NCBI GenBank assembly: GCA_963734295.1 | Contig: CAVTGS010000021.1 | Span: 6,915 to 70,914 of the forward strand | Reading direction: 5' to 3' | Length of the DNA: 64,000 bases | Source of the DNA: JAEUMW01 sp963734295 | GTDB lineage: Bacteria; Pseudomonadota; Gammaproteobacteria; Burkholderiales; JAEUMW01 | Shown: piece by piece, positions 28,887 to 37,668 of the stretch | Position numbering within the stretch: position 1 is the stretch's first letter | How the letters are laid out: each line of letters begins with the position of its first letter | Notes under the pieces: generated by a model | What the model saw: the letters and a program-made list of their open reading frames with translations, nothing else | Told to the model about the DNA's origin: nothing | Database searches by the model: none | Program-made: the position numbers and the translations under genes

Positions 28887-29189
28887 ATGGCAAACATCAC
28901 CGAGCATCTGCTGGACGAAACGCGCCGACTGGTCTCGAACACGGAAGATCTGCTGAAGGCCACCGCGAGCGACGTGGGCGAACATGCCGACGCGGCGCGC
29001 GCGAAGCTCGAGCCCAAGCTGCGCCGGATCAAGGGCCAGCTCCTCGATCTCGAGTACGACCTCGAGCGCAAGGCCAAGCATGCCGCCCGCGAAGTGGACG
29101 CTTATGCCCACGACAACCCCTGGACGGTGGCCGGCGCCGGCATCCTGGTGGGTCTTCTGATCGGCATGCTCGTAAGCCGCCGCGACTGA
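28887..29189 (+). CDS. DUF883 (ElaB/YqjD/YgaM) ribosome/membrane-linked protein
   Basis: A 100-residue protein with a charged amphipathic helical body (HLLDETRRLVSNTEDLLKA, then DAARAKLEPKLRRIKGQL) and the family C terminus NPWTVAGAGILVGLLIGML followed by VSRRD. The single C-terminal membrane helix is typical of tail-anchored YqjD-type proteins that tether ribosomes in stationary phase. Confidence 0.88.
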   Translation: MANITEHLLDETRRLVSNTEDLLKATASDVGEHADAARAKLEPKLRRIKGQLLDLEYDLERKAKHAAREVDAYAHDNPWTVAGAGILVGLLIGMLVSRRD

Positions 29190-29279
29190 TCGTCGCGCAG
29201 CGCGTCGGCCGCGGCGCGGAGATTTGCGGGGTGAGCGACTCGTATGAGCGCACCAGCGCCGCGAGAGACCTGACGTCCG

Positions 29280-30056
29280 TCACAGCCCCGTCAACCGATG
29301 GACCGCCGCGAAGTAGAGGCGATACGGCAGCAGTTGCAGGAGCTTGAGTGCCCGCGTGAAGCGCTTCGGAAAGTGGATCTCGAAGGCGCCGCGCTCGAGC
29401 CCCGCGACGATCTCCCGCGCCGCCTCGTCGGCGGTAATGAGCGCCGGCATCTCGAATTCGTTCCGGTCGGTGAGCGGCGTCTTCACGAAGCCGGGATTGA
29501 CGAGGTACACGGCGATCCCTTTCGGCTGCAGGTCGAGGTAGAGCGTCTCGGCGAAGTTGATGAGCGCTGCCTTGGTCGCCCCGTACAGCAGGCTGGTCGG
29601 CAATCCGCCATAGCCCGCCACGCTCGACACGATGGCGATGCCGCCCGCACCCTGCCGGAGCAACGTCGGCACGATCTCCGCCGTCGCCCCGAGCACGCCC
29701 ATCATGTTGACCTCGAAGATCTCGCGCGCGGCCCCGGCATCGAGCTCCCACGCCCGCACCGGCTTGTGGGTGCCCGCCATGATGACGGCGAGATCGATCC
29801 CCTGCCAGACTGATTCGATCTCCGCGCGCGCCGACCTCACCGTGTCGATCGACGTGATGTCGAGCGGGAGCACGAGCGCGCGGTCGGCGTGCGCGCGCGC
29901 CAGCGCCTCGAGGGGCGCGCGACTGCGGGCAGAGAGCGCCACGCGCGCGCCGCGGGCGAGCAGCGAGCGCGCGGTGGCTTCGCCGATACCGCTGCTCGCG
30001 CCGATGATCCAGACGCGCCGGCCGCTCCAATCGCGGATCGGTGGATTGAGGCACAT
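29280..30056 (-). CDS. Short-chain dehydrogenase/reductase, last gene of the lipid cluster
   Basis: Classical SDR with the nucleotide loop IIGASSGIGEATARSL, Asn in VIMAGTHKPV, and the active site Ser in VSSVAGYGGLP with Tyr-x3-Lys in YGATKAALINF. Its C-terminal helix (LLQLLPYRLYFAAVHRL) looks membrane-associated. It closes the minus-strand run that begins with folE2, 2 bases after the DUF3833 gene. A reduction or oxidation of a fatty-acyl or lipid intermediate is inferred from its partners. Confidence 0.85.
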   Translation of the reverse strand: MCLNPPIRDWSGRRVWIIGASSGIGEATARSLLARGARVALSARSRAPLEALARAHADRALVLPLDITSIDTVRSARAEIESVWQGIDLAVIMAGTHKPVRAWELDAGAAREIFEVNMMGVLGATAEIVPTLLRQGAGGIAIVSSVAGYGGLPTSLLYGATKAALINFAETLYLDLQPKGIAVYLVNPGFVKTPLTDRNEFEMPALITADEAAREIVAGLERGAFEIHFPKRFTRALKLLQLLPYRLYFAAVHRLTGL

Positions 30057-30058
30057 GG

Positions 30059-30607
30059 TCAGCCGCCGCGCCGGGTAAAGGAGAGCGTCACCTGTCCGAG
30101 CTCGACGCCGAACTTGCTCATGAACGACCGGTTGAGCAGGGTGCGATCATCGATCAGATACATCCAGTCGTCGAAGTCGACCTCGTAGGTTTTCCCGTCG
30201 TCGGTCGCGAGGTTGAGGACGTAGCGCCAACGCAGCGCGTTGCCATGGGCTTCGCCCTGGGCGGTGCCGATCACGTCCGACGCGGTGCCGGTATAGCGGT
30301 GCTCGTCCACCCGGGTGACGGTCCACACACGGCGCGTCTTCTTGCCGTCGGACCACGCGAAGTGTTCGTCGAGGGTGCCGACGTTTCCCTGCCAACTCGC
30401 ATCGATGCGCACGTGGAAACGCTTCAGCACCTTGCCGCTGCGGTCCTGGAACATGCCCCAGCCGTCCACCGTGCCGTTGAAGAACCGCTCCAGGTCGAGC
30501 ACCGGCTGCTCGTCCCTGTAGCTCTCCACCGGGGCGCTGGAACAGCCGGCAAGCGCGAGAACGACGGCGAGGAGTGCGACCAGGCCGCAACGGATAACGG
30601 GTGTCAT
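30059..30607 (-). CDS. DUF3833 lipoprotein
   Basis: A lipobox (LALAGC, Cys near 22) follows a short signal. The rest is a DUF3833 domain with LERFFNGTVDGWGMFQDRSG and WMYLIDDRTLLNRSFMSKFG, both diagnostic of this family. Members accompany CFA-type methyltransferases, DUF1365 proteins and an MFS protein in many proteobacteria and are thought to reside in the envelope. The start overlaps the MFS stop by 4 bases. 182 residues. Confidence 0.85.
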   Translation of the reverse strand: MTPVIRCGLVALLAVVLALAGCSSAPVESYRDEQPVLDLERFFNGTVDGWGMFQDRSGKVLKRFHVRIDASWQGNVGTLDEHFAWSDGKKTRRVWTVTRVDEHRYTGTASDVIGTAQGEAHGNALRWRYVLNLATDDGKTYEVDFDDWMYLIDDRTLLNRSFMSKFGVELGQVTLSFTRRGG

Positions 30608-31950
30608 GAGTGTCCTCCTTGTGGCGCGGGCCCGGGCACCTGCCCGGCGCCGTTATCGACGGGCGCGAACCACAGTGTGGCCGCGGCGGCGAGCTTGAGG
30701 GCGCTCGGTACCAGGGCGTACATGATGCCGAGCGCGAGCACGGAGCGCCCTGCGGCAGCGGGCTCGTAGCCCAGAAGCGCGAGCGCTGGCAACGCAATGC
30801 CCGCGGCGAGCGCGAGATTCAGCTTGGTGACCAGGTTCCAGAGCCCGAAGTAGGCGCCTTGCGCACGGATTCCCGCGCCGCGCCGGTCGCAGTCGATGAC
30901 GTCGGCCAGGATCGAGGGCGGCAGGGCGAGATCGGCCCCCAGCGCGAAGCCCGACAGCGCGCACACCGCGGCGAAGGCGGTGGCATCGCCCGGTCCGAGC
31001 GCAAAGGCCCAGAAGAACCCGACTACGGAAACGACCATGCCCACGAGCCACGCCCGCTTCTTGCCGATCACCGCGGCCAGGCGCACCCACACCGGCATCC
31101 CGAACGCGCCGCAGACGAAGTACAGGGCCAGGAACGCGCCCTGGAGATCGGGGCGTTGCAGCACGTCGTCCACGTAGAAGAGCACCAGCGTCGCGGGGAT
31201 CGACGCGGCGATGCCGTTCAGGACGAAGACGACGAGCAGCGCCCGGAAGCGCGGGTTCGCGAGCGGCTCGACCATGCCGGCGAAGACGCCGCCGCGCTGC
31301 GGTGCCACTGCCCGCGGTGCACGCGGCGCGTAGCGCAGCGTGAGCCACACGCAGAGCGCGAGCAGCGGCACGAAGAGCAGGCTGAAGACGGGCAGCCCCG
31401 CGCGCTCGCCGAAGACGCGCGCGAGCAGATCCGGCGCGGCCGCGGCGAGCACCACGCCCGCCAGCGACAGACCCTCGCGCGTCGCGGTGATGCGCGTGCG
31501 CTCGACATAGTCCGCGCTGATCTCGGCACCGAGCGCCTGGTAGCTGATGCTCGCGACACTGAAACCGAGATAGACGAGCACGAGAGCCGCCGCGAGCCAC
31601 GTGGCTGGCGCGAGCGGCCCGCGCCATTCGGGATGGAAAAGCGCGACCATGCCGAGCGCGAGCAGGGGGGTGGCCGCTGCGATGAAGAAGAGGCGGCCGC
31701 CCTGGTTCACGAAGCCCCGGTCGCTCCAGTAGCCGAGCAGGGGATCCTGCACCGCGTCGACGCTGCGTACCGCGAGCAGGATGAAGCCGATGACGGTGAT
31801 CGGCATGCCGAGGGTATCGGCATAGAACTTCGGGACATGCACGTAGATCGGGAGCGCCGCCATGCTGAGCGGCAGCCCCAGGCAGCCGTAGGCGAGGAGT
31901 GCCCGACGACCGATGAGAGACCGGCCGGCCGCCGCTGACGCCGCGGTCAC
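30604..31950 (-). CDS. MFS transporter of the lipid cluster
   Basis: About 12 membrane helices over 448 residues, with the family loops YADTLGMPITVIGFILLAVR, DPLLGYWSDR and CDRRGAGIRAQGAYFGLW. It belongs to the GPH-like MFS_2 branch that usually carries sugars or lipids. Its tight coupling (ATGA overlap at both ends) to the chalcone-isomerase-like and DUF3833 genes suggests movement of a lipid or lipid precursor rather than a sugar. Confidence 0.85.
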   Translation of the reverse strand: MTAASAAAGRSLIGRRALLAYGCLGLPLSMAALPIYVHVPKFYADTLGMPITVIGFILLAVRSVDAVQDPLLGYWSDRGFVNQGGRLFFIAAATPLLALGMVALFHPEWRGPLAPATWLAAALVLVYLGFSVASISYQALGAEISADYVERTRITATREGLSLAGVVLAAAAPDLLARVFGERAGLPVFSLLFVPLLALCVWLTLRYAPRAPRAVAPQRGGVFAGMVEPLANPRFRALLVVFVLNGIAASIPATLVLFYVDDVLQRPDLQGAFLALYFVCGAFGMPVWVRLAAVIGKKRAWLVGMVVSVVGFFWAFALGPGDATAFAAVCALSGFALGADLALPPSILADVIDCDRRGAGIRAQGAYFGLWNLVTKLNLALAAGIALPALALLGYEPAAAGRSVLALGIMYALVPSALKLAAAATLWFAPVDNGAGQVPGPAPQGGHS

Positions 31951-32474
31951 CGTTCGCCGAGCAGCGCCTTGCGCAGCGACGGCTCGCGGGTACGGGGATC
32001 GAGCCAGATCGCGAAAAAGGTCTCTGCGAACTCGCTATCCTCGATCGATCCCGCCGGCTGCCCCCGGTAGAAGAAGGTGGCACCCTTCCCCGGCAGGTGG
32101 GCGCCGACGATGCGATCGCCCTTCTTCACGTCCGGGAAGACAGCGGCCAGCGCGTCCGCCCAGCGCGCAAGCTTGTCCTCGTCCTGCACGCCGAGGCGGC
32201 GCATCTCGGCGATGCTGCTCTCGACCAGCCGCTTGCCGGGAATCTCCCGGGCATACTCGATGGCAAGCGCGTAAGGCTGCCGCGGGCTCCAGGTCGCGCC
32301 GCTCGACCACAGGCTCGCATCGTAGAGGTGCAGCCCGAACCAGCGCATCTCTCCTTTGCCGAGGAAGCGAAGCTCCGGTGCTTCGCGCAACAGAGGGGCG
32401 GGCAGCTGTTTGGCCGCGAGCGCGTGACTGGAGATCAGGAGCGAGAGGATCGCGATGACGAGTGAGTTACGCAC
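31947..32474 (-). CDS. Chalcone-isomerase-like periplasmic protein
   Basis: A signal peptide (VIAILSLLISSHALAAK) leads into a chalcone-isomerase-like fold: GKGEMRWFGLHLYDASLW, YALAIEYAREIPGKRLVE, then FYRGQPAGSIEDSEFAETFF and a C-terminal WLDPRTREPSLRKALLG. Bacterial members are not flavonoid enzymes and resemble plant fatty-acid-binding CHI-fold proteins. The GTG start at 32474 overlaps the CFA gene by 8 bases. Binding or handling a fatty acid in the periplasm is a reasonable inference. Confidence 0.8.
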   Translation of the reverse strand: MRNSLVIAILSLLISSHALAAKQLPAPLLREAPELRFLGKGEMRWFGLHLYDASLWSSGATWSPRQPYALAIEYAREIPGKRLVESSIAEMRRLGVQDEDKLARWADALAAVFPDVKKGDRIVGAHLPGKGATFFYRGQPAGSIEDSEFAETFFAIWLDPRTREPSLRKALLGER

Positions 32475-33684
32475 GGCAGAGCTCCACTTGAAAGACGTCC
32501 GTCGAGCGGGCGCGGAAGCCGGCTTCGCAGTAGGCCAGATAAAAATTCCACAGTCGCACGAAGCGCTCGTCGAAACCGAGCGCCCGCACCTCGGCGATCG
32601 CCCGGTTGAAGCGGACGCGCCAGCGACGCAGCGTCTCGGCGTAATCCCCGCCGAAACCGAACGCATCGGTGATGGCGAGACCCGCGCGCTCCACCTCGCG
32701 GCGCAGGACCTGGGGCGATGCCAGCATGCCCCCCGGAAACACGTACTGCTGGATGAAGTCGGTGCCGCGGCGGTAGCGATCGAACAGCTCGTCGTCGATG
32801 GTGATTGCCTGAACGAGCGCCCTGCCGCCGGGTTTGAGACGGTCGCGGACCGTGCAGAAGTAGACCGGCCAATAGCGCTCCCCCACGGCCTCGTACATCT
32901 CGAGCGAGACCACGTGGTCGTACCTGCCGGCGCTGTCGCGGTAATCCAGCAGCTCGAAACGGGTGTGGTCCTGCAGGCCCTCGCGCAGCGCGCGCGACCG
33001 TGCCCAGCGCAGCTGCTCCTCGGACAGCGTGAGGCCGTGGACGAAGCAGCCGCGGGTGGCCGCCGCGTGCACGGCGAAGGCGCCCCAGCCGCAACCGATC
33101 TCGAGGATGCGGTCCCCCGGCCGTACGTCGAGGCGATCGAGCACGCGGTCGTACTTGGCGCGCTGAGCGGCCTCCAGCGAGCGCGACGCATCGCCCGCGT
33201 AAATCCCGGCCGAGTAGGTCATCGAATCGTCGAGCCACAGCCGATAGAACTCGTTGCCGAGGTCGTAATGGGCCGCGATGTTGCGGCGGCTGCCGGTGCG
33301 GGTGTTGGCGCGCAGGAAATGCCGCACGCGATAGAGGATCTGTCCCCACCAGTGCCCGTAGATCGCTTTCTCGACCGCGTCCCGGTTGAGCGCGGCGAGC
33401 GTGATCAGGTTCACGAGATCGTCGGTCTCCCAGAGATGGTCGATATAGCCTTCGGCGAAACCCACGTCGCCGCGCCGAAGCATCTCGCCGCACGCCTGCC
33501 AGTCGAGCACGTCGAAGCAGGCGGCAGGACCCGGCAATTCGCCCTGCAAGGAAACGCCCACCCCTTCCGGCGTGTTCAATCTCAGGCTGCCGTAGCGCAG
33601 CCGCGACAAGAGCGACAAGAGCAGCCGCGATGCGCGCGGCATCGGTACGGCGGCGGGAACGAGTTCAGCTTCGAATGGCTTCAT
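32467..33684 (-). CDS. Cyclopropane-fatty-acid-synthase-family methyltransferase
   Basis: SAM-dependent enzyme of the CFA family acting on unsaturated acyl chains of phospholipids. Signatures: NIAAHYDLGNEFYRLWLD (about 135-152), MTYSAGIY, SAM loop ILEIGCGWGAFAVHA (193-207), VSLEMYEAVGERYW and FIQQYVFPGGMLAS. It is 405 residues. The N-terminal domain is of CFA type. In Rhodobacter, relatives outside classical Cfa methylate the acyl chain on the way to furan fatty acids, and the company of DUF1365, DUF3833, an MFS protein and an SDR fits that route better than plain cyclopropanation. It overlaps DUF1365 by 20 bases. Confidence 0.88.
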   Translation of the reverse strand: MKPFEAELVPAAVPMPRASRLLLSLLSRLRYGSLRLNTPEGVGVSLQGELPGPAACFDVLDWQACGEMLRRGDVGFAEGYIDHLWETDDLVNLITLAALNRDAVEKAIYGHWWGQILYRVRHFLRANTRTGSRRNIAAHYDLGNEFYRLWLDDSMTYSAGIYAGDASRSLEAAQRAKYDRVLDRLDVRPGDRILEIGCGWGAFAVHAAATRGCFVHGLTLSEEQLRWARSRALREGLQDHTRFELLDYRDSAGRYDHVVSLEMYEAVGERYWPVYFCTVRDRLKPGGRALVQAITIDDELFDRYRRGTDFIQQYVFPGGMLASPQVLRREVERAGLAITDAFGFGGDYAETLRRWRVRFNRAIAEVRALGFDERFVRLWNFYLAYCEAGFRARSTDVFQVELCRA

Positions 33685-34480
33685 CGGTCATCGGGTGCAG
33701 GGGGACAGCGGGGTCCACGTCGGAGCGCGTGAGATCGCGGGACGGGGGTGCGGGTTTGCGGAAAAATTCCACTCGTTTGAGCCAGAGCCGCAGGGCCTGG
33801 TAGTGGATGCGCGCGATGACGGAGAGCGTCATCAGCGGGCGGCGGGCGAACGCGAATGCCAGGGCACGGCTCGACAGCGATTCGGCCCGGCCCGAGATGG
33901 TGGTGTAGAGCAGCTTGCCGGTCGCGTCTTCGTAGTCGATGCGAAACAGGCTGTCCGCGGGATCGGCGCGGAAACGGAAGCGGTAGGTGCCCCGCACGTC
34001 GAAAAAGGGCGAGACGTGAAAGACCTTGCGGGCGGTGAACTCGTCGCCCGCGGTGATCGCACGTCCGTCCGGATGCGACAGCAGGTAATGGTGGTATTCG
34101 CCGAAGGTGTTGTTGACCTCGGCGAGCACCGCGCGCAGCGCCCCGGCAAGGTCATGACAGAGCCAGAAGCTCACCGGATTGAAGGCGTAGCCGAGTACGC
34201 GCGGAAAGGTCTGCAGCCAGACCTCGCCGTCGGCAAAGGGGAGGCCCTCGCGAGTCAGCAAGGCGCGGATCCATGGCCGAAGATCCGAACCGTCGCGAGG
34301 GCCATAGTCGGCAACACGAAGGCTGAACAGGTTGCGGCCGTTCAGCGCAAAGAGCGGGCCGCGCAGCGACTCCATGCGCTCGAGCGGGAACCGGATGAAG
34401 AACACCCGGTAGCTGAACCGATGCGGGGCCGGACGCACCCGGTAGTGCATGACGCGGCCGGAGAAAAGCAGCGCGCTCAC
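33665..34480 (-). CDS. DUF1365 protein
   Basis: A 271-residue DUF1365 member: LFSGRVMHYRVRPAPHRFSY, GYAFNPVSFWLCHDLAG, EVNNTFGEYHHYLL, KVFHVSPFFDVRGTYRF. It has conserved His residues but no familiar catalytic motif. The GTG start follows GGAGG by 7 bases. It always travels with the CFA-type methyltransferase and the FAD oxidoreductase in this gene set, so it probably takes part in the same acyl-chain modification. Confidence 0.88.
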   Translation of the reverse strand: MSALLFSGRVMHYRVRPAPHRFSYRVFFIRFPLERMESLRGPLFALNGRNLFSLRVADYGPRDGSDLRPWIRALLTREGLPFADGEVWLQTFPRVLGYAFNPVSFWLCHDLAGALRAVLAEVNNTFGEYHHYLLSHPDGRAITAGDEFTARKVFHVSPFFDVRGTYRFRFRADPADSLFRIDYEDATGKLLYTTISGRAESLSSRALAFAFARRPLMTLSVIARIHYQALRLWLKRVEFFRKPAPPSRDLTRSDVDPAVPLHPMTDEAIRS

Positions 34481-34596
34481 GCGGCCGCCTCCGATCCGCC
34501 CGCGTTATCCCGGGAACCGCAGTGTCGGCAGCCGGGCGCACTCACTTTGCCGTCGATCCCCGCGCTTCGCGCAGGACCCCGCGCCGGGTAGCTCAT
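34477..34596 (-). CDS. Possible 39-residue small protein between the oxidoreductase and DUF1365
   Basis: The open frame starts with an ATG overlapping the TGA of the FAD oxidoreductase (ATGA). A strong GGAGGAGG site precedes it within that gene. It ends with a TGA overlapping the GTG of DUF1365 (GTGA). The product is short, basic and carries a CRHC pair near residue 23. It fills a gap that other clusters of this kind may not have. No homology is recognisable. It may be a real coupling peptide or simply open by chance. Confidence 0.35.
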   Translation of the reverse strand: MSYPARGPARSAGIDGKVSAPGCRHCGSRDNAGGSEAAA

Positions 34597-35879
34597 GCCG
34601 CCACCTCCTCCGCCTGCCACGGTGCGAAGCATCCGAGCGCGTTCGCGACGGCCAAGCCGGCCCTGAGGCCGTCCTCGTGGAAACCATAGCGGGTCCAGGC
34701 CCCGCAAAACCAGGTGCGGCGCCGCCCCTGGACCGCTTGCAGCCTGCCCTGCGCTTCGATCGCGGGTCCATCGAACGCGGGGTGCGCGTAATCGAAACGC
34801 GCGAGCACCGACTCCGGACGCGGCGCCGCGGTGGGATTCAACGTGACGATGACCGGGGTCGAGAAGGGGAGCGGCTGCAGCTTGTTGATGAGGTAACTCA
34901 CGCTCACGGGGCGCCTGGCGGGGCTGCCGCGCGCGGCGTGGTAGTTCCAGGCCGACCAAGCCTCGCGCGAGCGCGGCAGGAAGTCGGCATCGGTATGCAG
35001 CAACGCGACGTTGGGCTCATAACGAATGCGCCCGAGCAGATCGGACTCCGCGGCGGAGGCGTCGCCGAGCAATCGCAGCGACTGGTCGCTGTGGCAGGCG
35101 AGCACGACCTGGTCGTAGCGCTCGCACTCACCCGTCGCCGTTTCGACTTCCACGAACGTGTCACGGCGGCGCACCCGGGATACCGGCGTTGCGATCCGGA
35201 TGTCGTCGAGGCAGGCCGCGAGCCGGCGCACGTACTCGCGTCCACCTCCCAGAACCGTGCGCCACTGGGGGCGGTCGACGATCTGGAGCAGGCCGTGATT
35301 CTGGCAGAAGCGGAAAAAAGTCCGCGCCGGGTAGGCCAACATCTGGTCGGTGGGGCAGGACCAGATCGCCGCTGCCATGGGCAGCAGGTACCAGTCGCGA
35401 AAGGGACGGCCGTAGCGACGCTCGTCGAGGAAGCGCGCGACCGTGTACGCGGGATCCAGCGTCGCCTGCGCGAGGTTCGAAGCCTCCCGGTTGAAGCGGA
35501 GAATGTCGCCCAGCATGGACCAGAACTCCGGCCGCACGAGGTTCCGCTTCTGCGCGAACACCGTCGCCAGGGACGCGCCCGCCCACTCGATGCCTTCGTG
35601 GTCGAGGCGGACCGAAAAGGACATCTCGCTTGCTGCCTCGCGGACCCCCAGATGCCGGAAGAGTGCGATGAGATTCGGATACGTTCGATCGTTGAAGACG
35701 AGGAAGCCGGTGTCGACCGGGTGCGTGATGCCGTCGAGGGTGACATCCACGGTGTTGGTGTGGCCGCCGAGGTAGTCGTTTGCCTCGAAGAGCGTTACGC
35801 CGTAGCGGCGTGACAAGAGCCACGCCGCCGAGAGCCCAGCAATGCCAGACCCGACGACGGCGATGCGGGAATCGGCCAT
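34593..35879 (-). CDS. FAD-dependent amine-oxidase-like oxidoreductase of the lipid cluster
   Basis: N-terminal Rossmann loop AVVGSGIAGLSAAWLLSRR and FAD contact EANDYLGGHTNTV. Then FLVFNDRTYPNLIALFRHLG, WSCPTDQMLAYPARTFF, GGGREYVRRL and the C-terminal FAD motif FCGAWTRYGFHEDGLRAG. It resembles phytoene-desaturase/amine-oxidase-like proteins that stand beside DUF1365 and CFA-type genes. The likely substrate is a modified acyl chain. 428 residues. It begins 5 bases after folE2, so both share a transcript. Confidence 0.87.
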   Translation of the reverse strand: MADSRIAVVGSGIAGLSAAWLLSRRYGVTLFEANDYLGGHTNTVDVTLDGITHPVDTGFLVFNDRTYPNLIALFRHLGVREAASEMSFSVRLDHEGIEWAGASLATVFAQKRNLVRPEFWSMLGDILRFNREASNLAQATLDPAYTVARFLDERRYGRPFRDWYLLPMAAAIWSCPTDQMLAYPARTFFRFCQNHGLLQIVDRPQWRTVLGGGREYVRRLAACLDDIRIATPVSRVRRRDTFVEVETATGECERYDQVVLACHSDQSLRLLGDASAAESDLLGRIRYEPNVALLHTDADFLPRSREAWSAWNYHAARGSPARRPVSVSYLINKLQPLPFSTPVIVTLNPTAAPRPESVLARFDYAHPAFDGPAIEAQGRLQAVQGRRRTWFCGAWTRYGFHEDGLRAGLAVANALGCFAPWQAEEVAA

Positions 35880-35884
35880 GACGG

Positions 35885-36721
35885 TCAGCCCTTGCGGTTT
35901 TCGATCAGCGCATACGCAGAGTGGTTGTGGATGGACTCGAAGTTTTCCGACTCCACCACGTACGCCCGCACCCGGTCATCGCGATCGAGGCGACCGGCCA
36001 CGTCCCGCACCATGTCCTCCACGAACTTGGGATTGTCGTAAGCGCGCTCGGTAACGTACTTTTCGTCTGGCCGCTTGAGCAGACCGTAGACCTCGCAGGA
36101 GGCCTCTTCTTCGGCTACACCGACCAGTTCTTCGATGGTCATCGGCTGCCCGAGCTCCACGGTGATAGTCACGTGGGAGCGCTGGTTGTGAGCACCATAA
36201 TCCGAAATTTCCTTCGAGCAGGGGCACAAACTGGTGACGGGCACCTGCACCTTCATGCTGAGGCGGAAGCCGTCCCAGGAGGGCGCGCGATTAAGAAAGC
36301 CGAGATCCGAGATGCCCCGCGCCATTTCCGCGCGCAGCGCCACGTGATGGTCGAGGAGGCTCGCAACACCGGACACGGGCGCTTTCTTGGAGATGAAGTA
36401 CGGAAAACGCAGCTCGATCCACCCGGTCTCGGCTTCGAGCCGGTCCAGCATGGCGAGCATCAGGCGATGCATGCCGTGATAATCGATGGCGCCGTCGAAG
36501 CCCTGGAGAATTTCCACGAAGCGCGACATGTGGGTGCCTTTCTGATGCGGCGGCAAGCCCACGTACATGTCCACGTGCGCCACGGTCGGCACGAGTTCGC
36601 CTGCCGCAGCGGCGACCCGGATCGGATGAAGCATCGACTTCACGCCCACGCGATCGATCGCGATGCGGCGGTGGTCGACCTCGGACTGGATATCGGGAAG
36701 TATCCTTTCGGGCGCGTTCAT
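35885..36721 (-). CDS. folE2: GTP cyclohydrolase IB
   Basis: Makes 7,8-dihydroneopterin triphosphate for folate or pterins with a metal other than obligatory zinc. The fold is shown by DMYVGLPPHQKGTHMSRF, DYHGMHRLMLAMLDRLE, the active-site Cys in VTSLCPCSKEISDYGAHNQR, and YDNPKFVEDMVRDVAG. 278 residues, normal length. Its place at the head of a lipid-modification operon next to a putative light sensor is notable because pterins serve photolyases, though no photolyase is in the window. Confidence 0.94.
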   Translation of the reverse strand: MNAPERILPDIQSEVDHRRIAIDRVGVKSMLHPIRVAAAAGELVPTVAHVDMYVGLPPHQKGTHMSRFVEILQGFDGAIDYHGMHRLMLAMLDRLEAETGWIELRFPYFISKKAPVSGVASLLDHHVALRAEMARGISDLGFLNRAPSWDGFRLSMKVQVPVTSLCPCSKEISDYGAHNQRSHVTITVELGQPMTIEELVGVAEEEASCEVYGLLKRPDEKYVTERAYDNPKFVEDMVRDVAGRLDRDDRVRAYVVESENFESIHNHSAYALIENRKG

Positions 36722-36784
36722 TCAAAGCTCCTGTAATGGGATCGAGACCCCGGCGGGCGCGGGGCCCCGTCGCACCCCGCACGC

Positions 36785-37099
36785 TCAGACTGGACGGGGC
36801 CGCGTCGACGCGGCGTCGAGGATTTCGACAGCGTTGCCGGAAATATCTTGAACGTAAACCGAGCGCGTGCCGTCACGATGCGTCTCGAGGCGTCCGAAAC
36901 GCTCGGCGTGAGGATGCGTCACGGCGATGTGAGGCGGATGCTGCTGGTGGGACACGAGCGCGAGCGAGACATTTTCGAACTCGAGCATGGCCCACGTCGC
37001 ATCCTGGTACGAAACGCTGCAATTGAAGGCGCCACGATACCACGACACCGCCGAAGCTACGTCGTTGACATGCAGGGCAACGTGGTGAATGGAAGTCAT
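36785..37099 (-). CDS. VOC/glyoxalase-superfamily protein
   Basis: A 104-residue single-domain VOC protein: SIHHVALHVNDVASAVSWY with the first metal-ligand His, a central RLETHRDGTRSVYVQDISGN, and the Glu in AVEILDAA. The other ligand positions fit a metal-dependent lyase, dioxygenase or resistance protein. The substrate cannot be predicted. Upstream in-frame start codons are possible. The ATG at 37099 gives the domain its normal N terminus. Confidence 0.75.
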   Translation of the reverse strand: MTSIHHVALHVNDVASAVSWYRGAFNCSVSYQDATWAMLEFENVSLALVSHQQHPPHIAVTHPHAERFGRLETHRDGTRSVYVQDISGNAVEILDAASTRPRPV

Positions 37100-37113
37100 G
37101 TCGACTCGAAGCG

Positions 37114-37668
37114 TTACCTTACCGTGGCGGACAGCATCGATTCGATCCGGGAGGTAAGCGCCACGCTCTCGGGCGCGACCTGGCTCGGAAACGAAACGAC
37201 CATGGTGCCGGTTCTGTCCACCAGATACTTGTGGAAGTTCCATTGCGGTGCCTCGCGACTCGCGGCGGTGAGCTCCCGGAAGACCGGATTGGCACCCGAA
37301 CCAGCCACCGAAGACTTTTCAAACATCGGGAACTGCACTTGGAAGGCGCGTTCGCAGAAAGCCGCGATATCTTTGCTGCTGCCGGGCTCCTGATGGCCGA
37401 AATCGTTGGAGGGAAAGCCGAGCACCACGAGCCCGCGATCCCTGTATTTTCGATACAGCGCTTCCAACCCCTGATACTGCCCCGTAAAACCGCAAAAGCT
37501 CGCGGTGTTGACGATGAGCAGCACCTTGCCACGATACGCGCAGAGATCTTGAGTCGAGCCCTGTAGCGTTGGCAGCTTGTGCCGCAGCAGGGGTGCACAA
37601 CCCGAGTCGTTCGCAGCGTTCGCTATGCCCCCAATCATAAGCGCGAGCGCAACCACGGCGGCTCTCAT
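37114..37668 (-). CDS. Periplasmic glutathione peroxidase-family protein
   Basis: A signal peptide (VVALALMIGGIANAAN) precedes a GPx domain with NTASFCGFTGQYQGLEALY (peroxidatic Cys59), FPSNDFGHQEPGS, and WNFHKYLVDRTG with the catalytic Trp-Asn. The protein reduces hydroperoxides, probably lipid peroxides in the periplasm and with a thioredoxin-like donor. The start overlaps the stop of the upstream gene by 4 bases. 184 residues. Confidence 0.9.
   Translation of the reverse strand: MRAAVVALALMIGGIANAANDSGCAPLLRHKLPTLQGSTQDLCAYRGKVLLIVNTASFCGFTGQYQGLEALYRKYRDRGLVVLGFPSNDFGHQEPGSSKDIAAFCERAFQVQFPMFEKSSVAGSGANPVFRELTAASREAPQWNFHKYLVDRTGTMVVSFPSQVAPESVALTSRIESMLSATVR

Noticed and set aside
30610..31938. 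442-codon plus-strand open frame
   Set aside because: Antisense to the MFS gene, with repetitive charged composition and no recognisable fold.
32455..33732. 425-codon plus-strand open frame
   Set aside because: Antisense to the CFA-type methyltransferase, which carries all family motifs.
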